A stretch of 64,000 nucleotides of DNA, taken from Nocardia jinanensis. Lineage in GTDB: Bacteria > Actinomycetota > Actinomycetes > Mycobacteriales > Mycobacteriaceae. Below, piece by piece: positions 45,561 to 54,428 of this stretch. Position 1 is the first letter of the stretch. Each line of letters opens with the position of its first letter. The position numbers and the translations under genes were made by a program. A model generated the notes under the pieces. The model was not told the origin of the DNA. It did not search any database and saw only the letters and a program-made list of their open reading frames with translations. The stretch lies in assembly GCF_014645735.1 (NCBI RefSeq), contig NZ_BMMH01000003.1, positions 124,001-188,000 on the forward strand, in the 5' to 3' direction.

Positions 45561-46066
45561 CGCGTCCCCTACGACGAGCAGCTGGAGATGCGGGTCGCTT
45601 GGTTCGCGGTCGACCCGGCCACGGTGGCGTGGCAGCGTCTGCAGCAGGAAATGCCCACTGGGGTGGTGTCCCATCGCACGGCGGCGTCGCTGCACGAGCT
45701 GGGTGATCTGGATGCCGACGTCGTAGAGCTGACCGCTACCCGGCGGATCCGGCTGTCTCTGCCCGATGTCACGATTCACCGGGGTTCTCTCTCCCGCGAG
45801 GACTGGCAATCGTCGACGAACTGCCGGTAACCACCCCGGTGCGCACCATCCGCGACCTTGCTGCGGCGTCCCTGGGCTCCGGTCATCTCGCCTCGGTCGT
45901 TCGTGACGCCCTCACCCGCAGTCCGACCACTACCGACGATATGGCTGCGGTTCTTACGCCTTATGCCTTCGACTACGGGTATCGGGCGCTGGACGGGGAG
46001 GCATTCCTCGACGCGCTCATCGAGCAGGCGGGAATGCCGGTCAACAAAAAGGTGGTGTCGGCATGA
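45561..46066 (+). pseudogene. Degraded type IV antitoxin AbiEi
   Basis: The winged-helix N-terminus is missing; homology starts near PYDEQLEMRVAWFAVDP and continues with GVVSHRTAASLHELGDLD and DVTIHRGSLSREDW, then a one-base frameshift near 45808, then IVDELPVTTPVRTIRDLAA in another frame and the C-terminal helical tail to the TGA at 46066. AbiEi antitoxins autoregulate abiE operons. Since both the DNA-binding part and the frame are lost, it cannot be functional. Confidence 0.7.
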
Positions 46067-46130
46067 TGGTGCGGCTGCCCGACGCGCGCTACAGCAAGGA
46101 CATCGACCTGCTTGCCGCTACCGAGATGCC
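46063..46130 (+). pseudogene. Remnant of AbiEii toxin (nucleotidyltransferase)
   Basis: The ATG overlaps the AbiEi stop, as in intact abiE operons. Only the catalytic start is recognisable: RLPDARYSKDIDLL, which matches the GS..D.D region of AbiEii nucleotidyltransferases. After about 20 codons the sequence is unrelated, so most of the toxin has been deleted. The Lys-Gly-Gly loop normally upstream is also gone. Confidence 0.55.
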
Positions 46131-46297
46131 GACAGCAGTCTGCCTCGCCTTTACGGCGGGGCAGACCTTTGCTTGTACACGAAATGCAAGGCTCGCGGGC
46201 CGCTCTACCCAGTGCAACCTCCGGCGGCACCCTGGTTCTGCTGCGCAGCCCAGTGCGCATCATTCGCCGCACCGCCGCCGGAGGTTCCTGGGACCGC
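46067..46297. other. Non-coding remainder after the AbiE remnants
   Basis: About 230 bp with no recognisable gene beyond the AbiEii start. Composition is lower in GC than neighbours, consistent with fragment junctions. Confidence 0.4.
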
Positions 46298-46801
46298 TCA
46301 GCCCTCGCCGTCGAGGGATAACACGACCAGCGGAATCGGCCGGTCTACCTTGGACTGGTAATCCGCCAGCAGCGGGTTGTCGGCCAGCACCCAGGCCGCG
46401 AACTCGTCGTAGTCCGCGCCTTCGAGCACCTTGCCGGTCGCCTGGTAGGTCTTGTCCCGGAGCTCGATGGTGACCTGCGGATTCGCCTTGATGTTGTACC
46501 ACCAGGCCGGGTACCTGTCCTCGATGAACGAACTCACGTACATGGTGTCGTCCCGGTACAGGGGTCCCAGGGGAGTCGTGTGTCGCTTGCCGCTCTTGGC
46601 TCCGGTGGTGGTGAGCAGGATGAGGTCCCCGCCCGCGTAAGCGCCGCCCACCTTGCCCGAGTTCTCCCGGAACTCCTTGATCACATCATCGTTCCAGTCG
46701 GCAATGCCGCCTTCCTGGTCCCACGCCTGGTTCCACGGCGCGTTCGGATCGTTGTAGTCGGTGATGTCGGTCTGATCCAGAGTCGATTCGGTTCCGCTCA
46801 T
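46298..46801 (-). CDS. Deazaflavin (F420)-dependent nitroreductase-family protein
   Basis: A 167-residue Ddn-like protein: DDVIKEFRENSGKVGG, LILLTTTGAKSGKRHTTPL (the F420 phosphate-binding region), MYVSSFIEDRYPAWWYNIKA and the C-terminal LVVLSLD. Members reduce nitroaromatics or quinones with F420H2, which nocardioform bacteria make. ATG 46801 removes 41 upstream residues that look non-native. No strong ribosome site is visible. Confidence 0.87.
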   Translation of the reverse strand: MSGTESTLDQTDITDYNDPNAPWNQAWDQEGGIADWNDDVIKEFRENSGKVGGAYAGGDLILLTTTGAKSGKRHTTPLGPLYRDDTMYVSSFIEDRYPAWWYNIKANPQVTIELRDKTYQATGKVLEGADYDEFAAWVLADNPLLADYQSKVDRPIPLVVLSLDGEG

Positions 46802-47306
46802 GATTCGAGTGTGCTGAGGATATAGGACAGTTACCGGCCTAATCTGCATCCGAGTGAATTTCGGTGGCACCGAAGGCATGTGGTGTTTGGATGTAGGCGC
46901 GCTGCGCGGCAGCGTACGTCCCACAGCTCACCGGAGTGGTGACGGTCGAAATCTCCGACGCACCGGCCCGGATCGAATACCTCGTCTGGAGCCACACGAC
47001 TCACACCCCGGCGGCCGCGGCCTTCCTCACCATTCTGGATATCCCCTGACACCGGTACCGAGCGCAACCCAGCGTCTGCCGGAATCCAGACCGATCCAGC
47101 GGAAGTGAACACGTACAGCGTGATGGTTATGAACACACCGCCGTCCGACCCTCTCTGCTCAGCATCGGTCGACGGACAACCCGCAACCCGGGACGCGCGT
47201 TTACGGTCCGCTGATCCATATCCCCCGATTTCCGGTTCACCGTCTGCCCGTCTCCAACTTGCCAGGGCCGGTCCACTCGAGCCCGCCGATGCCGCGGCGA
47301 TCCGTC
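46802..47306. other. 505-bp region holding a LysR gene tail
   Basis: No intact gene. It contains the LysR C-terminal fragment listed below. On both sides of the fragment the sequence is unassigned. Confidence 0.5.
46912..47049 (+). pseudogene. C-terminal fragment of a LysR-family regulator
   Basis: The reading frame ends ...PQLTGVVTVEISDAPARIEY, LVWSHTTHTPAAAAFL, TGA. YLVW and HTPAAAAFL are characteristic of the last strand and helix of actinobacterial LysR substrate-binding domains. No HTH or upstream part is present; about 45 residues survive. Confidence 0.55.
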
Positions 47307-47696
47307 CTACACCAGGTGCTTGCGCAGCACTTCCAGATGGGTCGGGCGCGCATCCTCCAGCCGTGCGCGACCCTCGGCGGTCAGAGCCAGGAAGTTGGCG
47401 CGACGATCGAAATCGCACGCTGCGCGTTCGACCAGCCCGGCCTTCTCCAGCCGGGTCACCGTGCGCGAGAGCGCGCTCTGGCTCAGATACATCTCGGCCT
47501 CGATATCCTTCATCTTGACCTTCTCCGCCTGCTCCGCACCGCAGCGCCCGCCGAGGACCTGCAGCAGTTCGAACTCGCTGAGCCCGAGTTCGTGCTGCGC
47601 CTGCAGCGCGTTCTCCAGATCACAGGACGTGACGTGGTAGCGACGCAACGTTTCGGACCACTTCGCGCAGACATCGTTGTCGGAGTCGTGGTACAT
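47307..47696 (-). CDS. MarR-family transcriptional regulator
   Basis: A 129-residue repressor. Winged helix: LSEFELLQVL, KMKDIEAEMYLSQSALSRTV and VTRLEKAGLVERAACDFDRR (the wing). Divergent from an MFS exporter whose promoter region has repeated ATTACATG elements, so it most likely represses the exporter and itself. A cysteine at residue 52 (GGRCGAEQ) near the dimer face might be redox sensitive, which is speculation. Confidence 0.88.
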   Translation of the reverse strand: MYHDSDNDVCAKWSETLRRYHVTSCDLENALQAQHELGLSEFELLQVLGGRCGAEQAEKVKMKDIEAEMYLSQSALSRTVTRLEKAGLVERAACDFDRRANFLALTAEGRARLEDARPTHLEVLRKHLV

Positions 47697-47735
47697 GGCC
47701 CGAGATTATCATGTCAAGTCATTTTATGCCCATGC

Positions 47736-47758
47736 ATTACATGACACAGTATTACATG
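47736..47758. promoter_or_regulatory. Candidate MarR operator
   Basis: ATTACATG at 47736-47743 and again at 47751-47758, a direct repeat 15 bp apart, lying directly before the -35 of the MFS promoter; CATG-CATTA-CATG forms a small palindrome at the left copy. Confidence 0.45.
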
Positions 47759-47760
47759 CG

Positions 47761-47789
47761 TTGACATCCAATGCTCGTGCATCTAAGTT
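47761..47789 (+). promoter_or_regulatory. Near-consensus promoter of the MFS exporter
   Basis: TTGACA (47761-47766), 17-bp spacer, TAAGTT (47784-47789), then 7 nt to GTG 47797. The -35 is a perfect match to the housekeeping consensus and the transcript would be leaderless. Confidence 0.75.
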
Positions 47790-47796
47790 CTCTCGA

Positions 47797-49239
47797 GTGA
47801 CCCTCACCGCAACCACCCCACAGAACCTCGCCGCCGCAACGCCTGCCGCACCGGCCGTCGGCCGTTGGGGACCCAAGCTGTGGGCGATCCTGTTCGTCGC
47901 CGGATTGGCGATGTTCCTCGACGCGCTCGACGTCTCCATGGTCGGTGTGGCGCTCCCGTCCATCGGCCACGACCTCGGCCTCGACACCTCGGCCCTGCAG
48001 TGGATCGTCAACGGCTACATCCTCGGCTACGGTGGCCTGCTCCTCCTCGGCGGACGAGCCGCAGATCTACTCGGCCGTCGCCAGGTCTTTCTGACCGCCC
48101 TGGTGGTCTTCGGTATCGCCTCGCTCGTCGGCGGACTCGTCGACGAGGGCTGGCTACTGATCGCCACCCGGATCGTCAAGGGTGTGGCCGCGGCCTTCAC
48201 CGCACCGGCCGCCCTCTCGATCATCACCACGACCTTCAAGGAAGGTCCCGACCGCAACCGGGCTCTGTCGATCTTCACGATCTTCGGCGCCACCGGATAT
48301 GCCTCCGGCCTGATCGTCTCCGGCCTGCTCACCGGCATCGACTGGCGGCTCACCTTCTACATGCCGGTAGTCGTCGTCGCCGCGGTGCTGATCGCGGCCT
48401 ACATCGTGGTACCGCGCAACATCGAAAAAGAAGAAGGCCGAATCGATTTCGCCGGAGCGGCCCTGCTCACCGGAGGAATGCTCGCGGCGGTCTACACGAT
48501 CGTCACGGCCCCGGAGACCGGATTCACGGCCACCGTCGTCGCCACCACGATCCTGGCGGTCGGACTGCTCAGCGCGTTCTTCGTCACCGAGAAGCGGGTG
48601 AGCCATCCGCTGGTGCGCCTGAGCATCTTCAAGGTGAAGTCCATCGTGCGGGCCAACCTCGCGGCGCTGGCCATCTTCGGCTCCTACCTCAGCTTCCAGA
48701 CCATTGTGTCGCTGTACCTGCAGAACACCCTGCACTGGGAGCCGCTGCAGATGGCGCTCGCCATGGCCCCGGCCGGCATCATCGTCGCCGTCCTCTCCCC
48801 GATGGCCGGGAACCTCATCGACCGGTTCGGCACCGCCCCGATGATCGTCGCCGCACTCACCTCCTTCGTCGCCGGCTACGCCTGGTTCCTCACCCGCGGC
48901 GGTAGCCCTGACCCCGCCTACGCTGTCGACTACCTGCCCGCGTTCCTGCTCCTCGGTCTCGGCTTCGCCCTGGGCTTCGCGGCCGTCATGTCGCAGGCCA
49001 CCGAAGGTATCGCCGATCACGAGCAGGGCCTGGCCTCCGGCCTGGTGCAGACCTCGTTCCAGATCGGTGGCGCGGTGGTGCTCGCCATCGCGACGGGCCT
49101 GATCAGCGGTGCCGCTACCGACGGTATCGACGGTTACCGGCCGGCGCTCTACCTGGTCACCGCCGTCGCGGTGATCGGTCTGGTGGCGTCGGCTTCTGCA
49201 CTGCTGGCGCGCAAGCAGCCTGTCGCCGAACTCGCGTAG
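47797..49239 (+). CDS. MFS drug exporter (DHA2-type)
   Basis: A 480-residue membrane transporter with about 14 hydrophobic segments. Motif A-like GGRAADLLGRRQVFLTALVV follows helix 2; motif C-like ATGYASGLIVSGLL fits an antiporter. It probably exports drugs or toxic metabolites with proton entry. Start set by the promoter; a longer ORF start at 47677 lies across the MarR start and is rejected. Regulated by the divergent MarR gene. Confidence 0.9.
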   Translation: MTLTATTPQNLAAATPAAPAVGRWGPKLWAILFVAGLAMFLDALDVSMVGVALPSIGHDLGLDTSALQWIVNGYILGYGGLLLLGGRAADLLGRRQVFLTALVVFGIASLVGGLVDEGWLLIATRIVKGVAAAFTAPAALSIITTTFKEGPDRNRALSIFTIFGATGYASGLIVSGLLTGIDWRLTFYMPVVVVAAVLIAAYIVVPRNIEKEEGRIDFAGAALLTGGMLAAVYTIVTAPETGFTATVVATTILAVGLLSAFFVTEKRVSHPLVRLSIFKVKSIVRANLAALAIFGSYLSFQTIVSLYLQNTLHWEPLQMALAMAPAGIIVAVLSPMAGNLIDRFGTAPMIVAALTSFVAGYAWFLTRGGSPDPAYAVDYLPAFLLLGLGFALGFAAVMSQATEGIADHEQGLASGLVQTSFQIGGAVVLAIATGLISGAATDGIDGYRPALYLVTAVAVIGLVASASALLARKQPVAELA

Positions 49240-49414
49240 CGGGTCGGCGGAGCGGGAGGACGGGGTCGCCGGACCGGCGGCCCCGTTCTCAGTGCTGGGG
49301 GACGTCGATCGATCGGCCACCCTACGACGGGCGATCATCCGGCTTGTCGAGCCGGTGAGGCCGTACGGTCGGGCGTCACCGGGAGATCGCCGGCCGCTAC
49401 CGGGTGGGAGTTCG

Positions 49415-49543
49415 ATGAGAAATCAGTACGACTACGCCGACCCGGTGTTCTCCACCACGACCGGTCATATAACCCAGGTGGTGTGGAAGGCGACCACGAA
49501 GGTCGGTGTCGCGATGGCCGATTGCCCGGCCCGGCGACCCGTC
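49415..49543 (+). pseudogene. Fragment of a CAP/SCP-domain (allergen V5-like) protein
   Basis: QYDYADPVFSTTTGHITQVV and VWKATTKVGVAMADC match the CAP-domain signature GHFTQVVWKSTTKVGVG. Only this piece of about 40 residues survives between the MFS stop and the oxyR stop, with no signal peptide and no C-terminus. Confidence 0.6.
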
Positions 49544-49563
49544 CGTTCCTCGAACGCGGCCGG

Positions 49564-50472
49564 TCAGAACGGGCGCTGGGTGCGGATGATCTCGGCCAGG
49601 TAGGCGTAGTCGTCGGCGCGGCCGCTGGATGCCCGGAACACCAGCCCCAGGGTGCGGCCGGGTGCCGGGGTGGTGAAGCGTGCCGTATCGAGGGTGCGGC
49701 GACCGGTTTCGGTCGCGACCGCCATCTCCGGGATCAGCGTGACACCGAGTCCACCCGCTACACACTGCACCACTGTCGGCAGCGATGCCGCGCGGGTATC
49801 ACCGGCCGCGTTCTGATGGACGTCCGCGGATCGGCACAGCTCGAGAGTCTGGTCACGGAGACAGTGGCCTTCGTCGAGCAGCAGCATCGGCAGCGCGCCC
49901 AGGATCGTGGGTTCGATATCGGTGCGCCCGGCCAGCTCGTGACCGGCGGGCACCACCAGAACGAATTCTTCCGTGTACAGCGGTATCTCGACCAGACCGG
50001 AGGTTTCGGTGGGTAGGGCGAGGACCGCGACGTCGAGCACTCCGGCGCGCAGCTCGTCGAGCAGGCGGGCGGTTTTGTCCTCGATCACCTGCGGGGCCAG
50101 CGCGGGGAGTTTGCGCCGCAGTGTGGGCAACAGCGACGGGAGGAGATAGGGAGCAGCGGTCGGGATGATACCGATGCGGAGTACTCCGGTGAGTATGTCG
50201 CCGGTGGCCGCGGACAGGAACCGGTCCGCGGCTTCGAGGGTGGCGGTGGCGGCGGGGAGCAGCCGCGCACCGGCCGCGGTGACCAGAACGCGTCGCGTGC
50301 TGCGTTCGATGAGCTGCAACCCGAGTCCGTTCTCCAGTGAGGCCAGTGCCTGCGACAACGTGGGCTGGCTCACCTCGAGCCGCGCGGCGGCCGTGCCGAA
50401 GTGCCGGTATTCCGCGACCGCCACGAACGCACGCAGCTGTGACAGGGTGGGCTGATAAGACTGATCGGACAC
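49564..50472 (-). CDS. oxyR: Hydrogen-peroxide-inducible regulator OxyR
   Basis: A 302-residue LysR regulator. N-terminal HTH: LSQLRAFVAVAEYRHFGTAA and ARLEVSQPTLSQALASLENG. Redox cysteines of OxyR are present: GHCLRDQ and the later CRSADV. It controls the divergent ahpC-ahpD. GTG 50472 has TAGACT exactly 7 nt upstream and the family N-terminus VSDQSYQPTLSQLR; an ATG at 50526 is rejected. A T-N11-A type inverted repeat covers this start. Confidence 0.93.
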   Translation of the reverse strand: MSDQSYQPTLSQLRAFVAVAEYRHFGTAAARLEVSQPTLSQALASLENGLGLQLIERSTRRVLVTAAGARLLPAATATLEAADRFLSAATGDILTGVLRIGIIPTAAPYLLPSLLPTLRRKLPALAPQVIEDKTARLLDELRAGVLDVAVLALPTETSGLVEIPLYTEEFVLVVPAGHELAGRTDIEPTILGALPMLLLDEGHCLRDQTLELCRSADVHQNAAGDTRAASLPTVVQCVAGGLGVTLIPEMAVATETGRRTLDTARFTTPAPGRTLGLVFRASSGRADDYAYLAEIIRTQRPF

Positions 50473-50483
50473 ACCTATCAGTC
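50459..50483. promoter_or_regulatory. LysR-type (OxyR) box centred on the oxyR start codon
   Basis: GACTGAT-N11-ATCAGTC, a perfect 7-bp inverted repeat at 50459-50465 and 50477-50483. It spans the oxyR -10 (TAGACT) and its start codon, so bound OxyR would block its own leaderless transcription. Confidence 0.7.
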
Positions 50484-50603
50484 TAGTGCGACTCATCACT
50501 TTTGCCTTTTGCCGGTCGTTCGGCAAGATTACTTACGAGCTTTCGCCTCACCGGCTGGAAATCGACCACGCCGGCACCACAGTTACGAGAAGGAGATTCG
50601 GGC

Positions 50604-51191
50604 ATGCCCCTGCTGACCATCGGCGACCAGTTCCCCGCCTACGACCTCACCGCGGTGATCGGCGGTGACTTGTCCAAGGTCGACGCTCAGCAGCCGGACG
50701 ACTATTTCACCCGGATCACCAGCGCCGACTACGCGGGCAAGTGGCGGATCGTGTTCTTCTGGCCGAAGGATTTCACCTTCGTATGCCCGACCGAGATCGC
50801 CGCGTTCGGCAAGCTGAACGAGGAATTCGCCGACCGTGACGCCCAGGTACTCGGCGCGTCGGTGGACAACGAGTTCGTGCACTTCCAGTGGCGGGCCCAG
50901 CACGAGGATCTCAAGACCCTGCCCTTCCCGATTCTGTCGGACCTGAAGCGTGAACTGGCCGCCGCCACCGGCGTGCTGAACGCCGACGGTGTCGCCGACC
51001 GCGCGACCTTCATCGTCGACCCGAACAACGAGATCCAGTTCGTCTCGCTCACCGCGGGTTCGGTGGGCCGCAATGTCGACGAGGTGCTGCGGGTGCTCGA
51101 CGCCCTGCAGTCCGACGAGCTGTGCGCCTGCAACTGGAAGAAGGGCGACCCGACCATCGACGCCGGCGAACTGCTCGCGGCGAGCGTCTGA
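50604..51191 (+). CDS. ahpC: Alkyl hydroperoxide reductase C (peroxiredoxin)
   Basis: A 195-residue 2-Cys peroxiredoxin that reduces H2O2, organic hydroperoxides and peroxynitrite. Peroxidatic Cys in [13 protein letters not shown]-terminal resolving cysteines in [12 protein letters not shown], as in the mycobacterial AhpC. AGAAGGAG precedes ATG 50604. Next is ahpD 14 bp downstream. An inverted repeat TTGCCG-N6-CGGCAA (50509-50526) lies in the promoter region. Confidence 0.95.
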   Translation: MPLLTIGDQFPAYDLTAVIGGDLSKVDAQQPDDYFTRITSADYAGKWRIVFFWPKDFTFVCPTEIAAFGKLNEEFADRDAQVLGASVDNEFVHFQWRAQHEDLKTLPFPILSDLKRELAAATGVLNADGVADRATFIVDPNNEIQFVSLTAGSVGRNVDEVLRVLDALQSDELCACNWKKGDPTIDAGELLAASV

Positions 51192-51205
51192 GATCGGAGG
51201 TACCC

Positions 51206-51745
51206 GTGAGCATCGATAATCTGAAGGCCGCGCTACCCGAGTACGCCAAGGATCTGAAACTCAACCTGTCCTCGATCAGCCGGACCACCGTGCTGAACGA
51301 ACAGCAGTTGTGGGGCACGCTGCTGGCCGCTGCCGCCGCCACCAAGTCCACGTCGACGCTGCGCGAGATCGCGGCGGAAGCCGCCGACACCCTGTCCGCC
51401 GAGGCCTATGACGCCGCACTGGGCGCCGCCTCGATCATGGGTATGAACAATGTGTTCTACCGGGGCAAGGCGTTCCTGGACGGGAAGTACGACGATCTGC
51501 GGGCCGGTCTGCGGATGCAGATCATCGGGAACCCGGGCGTGGACAAGGCCGATTTCGAACTCTGGTCCTTCGCGGTGTCCTCGATCAACGGCTGCCAGCA
51601 CTGCCTGGAAGCGCACGAGCACGCGCTGCGTGAAGCGGGCGTCTCGCGCGAGGTGATCTTCGAGGCCCTGCGCGCCGCGGCGATCGTGGCCGGGGTCGGT
51701 CAGGCCGTGCAGTCGACCGAGGCACTGGCGACCGCTTCGGTCTGA
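51206..51745 (+). CDS. ahpD: Alkyl hydroperoxide reductase AhpD
   Basis: A 179-residue helical protein that recycles AhpC, using lipoylated E2 (see sucB) as its electron source in mycobacteria. The CxxC motif is in [16 protein letters not shown] with the associated His. GTG 51206 follows GGAGG with 5 nt spacing, removing 28 unrelated residues of the longer frame. Confidence 0.95.
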   Translation: MSIDNLKAALPEYAKDLKLNLSSISRTTVLNEQQLWGTLLAAAAATKSTSTLREIAAEAADTLSAEAYDAALGAASIMGMNNVFYRGKAFLDGKYDDLRAGLRMQIIGNPGVDKADFELWSFAVSSINGCQHCLEAHEHALREAGVSREVIFEALRAAAIVAGVGQAVQSTEALATASV

Positions 51746-51754
51746 TCCACCGGC

Positions 51755-51821
51755 GCGTTCCGCTCGAGCGGAACGCACGACGCGATACCGGGGCGGTGAG
51801 GGGTTCTCTCCTCACCGCCCC
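51755..51821. terminator. Double hairpin after ahpD
   Basis: A 22-bp palindrome GCGTTCCGCTCGAGCGGAAC (51755-51776) and a second stem GGGGCGGTGAG / CTCACCGCCCC (51790-51821) directly follow the ahpD stop. The second has a good stem but no long T-tract. Confidence 0.65.
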
Positions 51822-51940
51822 GCTGCCGTCTCTGCTCCGATTCGCCCGCCGGACACCGGAGAACTCGACGAGCCCCGCCGGATCATTCGGTGCGCTCGCC
51901 TGTCGGCGAATCGTCCGAGCGGCCGCACTGGACGCCCTGA

Positions 51941-52993
51941 TGGGCGAACGACTGGGGCAACACGTTCTACGCCGCCGCGATCGAGGCCGGTTCGACGTCG
52001 TGGAAGGCGTTCTTCTTCGGTTCACTCGACGCGGCGAACGCCATCACCGTGGACAAGACACCGGCGTCGCTGTGGCCGATGGAACTGTCGGTCCGGATCT
52101 TCGGGATGAACAGCTGGAGCATGCTGCTACCGCAAGTTCTGCTGGGGTCGCTTCGGTCGCGCTGCTGTGGGCCACGGTACGGCGGCATTTCGGTCCCGCG
52201 GCGGGACTGCTGGCGGGTCTGCTGCTGGCCCTGACACCGGTGGCGGCACTGATGTTCCGCTTCAACAATCCCGAGGCGCTACTGGTGTTCCTGATGCTGG
52301 CCGCGGTCTGGGCGATGAGCCGGGCACTCGGCGACGGTCGCTGGCGCTGGCTGGCGCGGCGGCCGCGCTGTCGGCCGGATCCCGCCGCCGACCGGCGGTG
52401 GTCGCGCTGCCGGCGCTCCTCGTCGCCGGACTGGCCGGACCGGTGGCATACACGGTGGAGACCGTTCGCACCTCGCATAGGCTCGACACCACTCGCGGGC
52501 CCGCAGATCGAACGCGCGATGCCCGGGCCTCCGGGCGGTACCGCTGGGCCGGGTAAACCTGGTGGGCCCGGTTCCTCCGGTGGGCCGGGCTCGGGCCACG
52601 GCAGACCGGACGGCCGCGCGGGCGGACCACCCGGCGGCCCCCTGGCGGCCGCCGACCCCACGGTGACCGCACTGCTCGACCGTGACGCCGACCACTACAC
52701 CTGGACCGCGGTGACCGTGGGGTCGATGCAGCAGGGGACCTACCAGTTGGCCGGCGAGGGGCAGATCATGGCGATCGGTGGATTCGCCGGCGGCGACCCG
52801 TCGCCGACACTCGAGCGGTTCCAGCGGTGTGGCCGACGGTGAAATCCACTACTTCCTCGCGGGAGGCTTCGGCCGTAGACCAGGATCCTCCGAGGACAAC
52901 GAAGACACGAAGATCACCGCCTGGGTGACGGAGACTTTCACCTCCCTCGATATCAACGGAATCACCCTCTACGACCTCACCACTCCGAAGTAG
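51941..52993 (+). pseudogene. Decayed family-39-type glycosyltransferase (mannosyltransferase-like)
   Basis: The reading changes frame several times. First segment: WANDWGNTFYAAAIEAGSTS, TVDKTPASLWPMELSVRIF (the PPxxW-type loop of GT39 enzymes); a shift near 52143 continues as GVASVALLWATVRRHFGPAA and VAALMFRFNNPEALLVFLML; after about 52370 a large central part (several hundred residues) is missing. The C-terminal soluble domain appears as DADHYTWTAVTVGSMQQGTY and VADGEIHYFLAGGF. Intact relatives are about 600-700 residues; only about 350 codons remain. Confidence 0.72.
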
Positions 52994-53005
52994 CGCCGGG
53001 GGGCC

Positions 53006-53026
53006 GTTGCCGAGCAGCCCGGCAAC
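53006..53026 (+). terminator. Stem-loop after the GT39 remnant
   Basis: GTTGCCG-AGCAGCC-CGGCAAC, 7-bp stem, soon after the final TAG of the pseudogene. Confidence 0.4.
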
Positions 53027-53212
53027 CGCCCCGCACCGACCGCGATACGTGCCCGGCCTCCAGTCTTCCTCGATGTGATCGCGCACATTCCCGGAAAAGT
53101 CCGGCAGCCGACCAAACCGGAGGCGGGACCCACGCGAACCCCTCCGATGCCGTTCCAGGTTCCGAGGTCGCGCGGCCTCGGCCACGACGAGGACACGAGA
53201 GGGTTCGCCACT

Positions 53213-54238
53213 GTGACTACACGGCGATGGACACGTACGAGCGCATTGCGCTGGGGGCTCGCGGGCGTACTGGCCGCGGCCGGACTGGCGGGCCCAGCGA
53301 GCCCCGCCGCCGCGGCGCCGGAAGCGGCGCATGTCGTCTCCACGGAGAACGTGAACGACCGGCAGCAAACCGTGACGGTCTTCTCCCCCGCGATGAACAG
53401 GCCGATCCCGATCCAGGTCGTCCGCGCCGCGGACAGCTCGAAGCCGCGGCCCACGCTATATCTGCTCAACGGTTCGGGCGGCGGCCCGAACGAGAGTGGA
53501 TGGGATGTGCAGACCGATGCCTTCGATTTCCTGCGCGGCAAGGATGTCAACGTCGTAACCCCCTACGGCGGCAGCAATTCCTACTACACGGACTGGATCC
53601 GTGACGACGCCGTCCTCGGACGCAACAAGTGGCAGACCTTCCTCAACGACGAACTACCGCCCGTGATCGAGAAATTCCTCGGTTCCGACGGCAACCGGGC
53701 GCGCGCGGGTGTGTCGATGAGTGGCACCTCGGTCCTCAACCTCGCGATCGCCAAACCCGGCTACTGGAAGAGCGTGGCCTCCTACAGCGGCTGCGCCCAG
53801 ACCTCCGACCCGGTCGGGCACGAATTCGTTCGCCTCACCGTGGAACTGTGGGGCGGCGGGCAGAGCGTCGAGAACATGTGGGGCCCGCAGAACGGACCGC
53901 TGTGGCGTGCCAACGATCCGCTGGTCAACGCGGACCGGTTGCGCGGCACCGAGGTCTATCTCAGCACGGGCAGCGGTATTCCGGCGGCCCCGCACGACAC
54001 TCCGCTCGATCGCCGAATACAGGAGGGACGGATTCCGCTCCCGGTGCAGCTCGCCTTCGGCGGGCCGATCGAGGCGGCCATCCGATACTGCACGGTGAAC
54101 CTGGCAAGCCGGCTGCGCGAGCTGAACATCCCGGTGACACTGGACGATCGGCCCGTCGGGACGCATTCCTGGGGTTACTGGGAAGACGACCTGCGCACCT
54201 CCTGGCCGTTCCTCGCTCAATCGATCGGCACCCGCTAG
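53213..54238 (+). CDS. Mycolyltransferase / antigen 85-like esterase
   Basis: A 341-residue secreted alpha/beta hydrolase that would transfer mycolic acid between trehalose molecules or to arabinogalactan. Signal peptide: TRTSALRWGLAGVLAAAGLA ending AAAA. Esterase features: LYLLNGSGGGPNESGW, VTPYGGSNSYYTDW, the nucleophile elbow ARAGVSMSGTSVLNLA, and the C-terminal His in GTHSWGYWEDDLR. The elbow GVSMSG resembles GLSMAG of Ag85 and is a plausible active Ser. GTG 53213 follows GAGAGGG. Supports a mycolic-acid organism. Confidence 0.9.
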   Translation: MTTRRWTRTSALRWGLAGVLAAAGLAGPASPAAAAPEAAHVVSTENVNDRQQTVTVFSPAMNRPIPIQVVRAADSSKPRPTLYLLNGSGGGPNESGWDVQTDAFDFLRGKDVNVVTPYGGSNSYYTDWIRDDAVLGRNKWQTFLNDELPPVIEKFLGSDGNRARAGVSMSGTSVLNLAIAKPGYWKSVASYSGCAQTSDPVGHEFVRLTVELWGGGQSVENMWGPQNGPLWRANDPLVNADRLRGTEVYLSTGSGIPAAPHDTPLDRRIQEGRIPLPVQLAFGGPIEAAIRYCTVNLASRLRELNIPVTLDDRPVGTHSWGYWEDDLRTSWPFLAQSIGTR

Positions 54239-54428
54239 ATCCGCGACCCGGCGATGGGCGCCACCACGGCGCGCCCATCGCCTACTACCGGCCGATACCA
54301 CGGTTCGATTCCGACGGCGACTCCTCCGCAACTCCGCGAAACGGGATCGAGCACCTGCGAAGATCGCCACCGGAGAGGTACTACCCGACCACCGCGGCCG
54401 CCGGATCCGGTGCGATCTCCGGTTCAGC

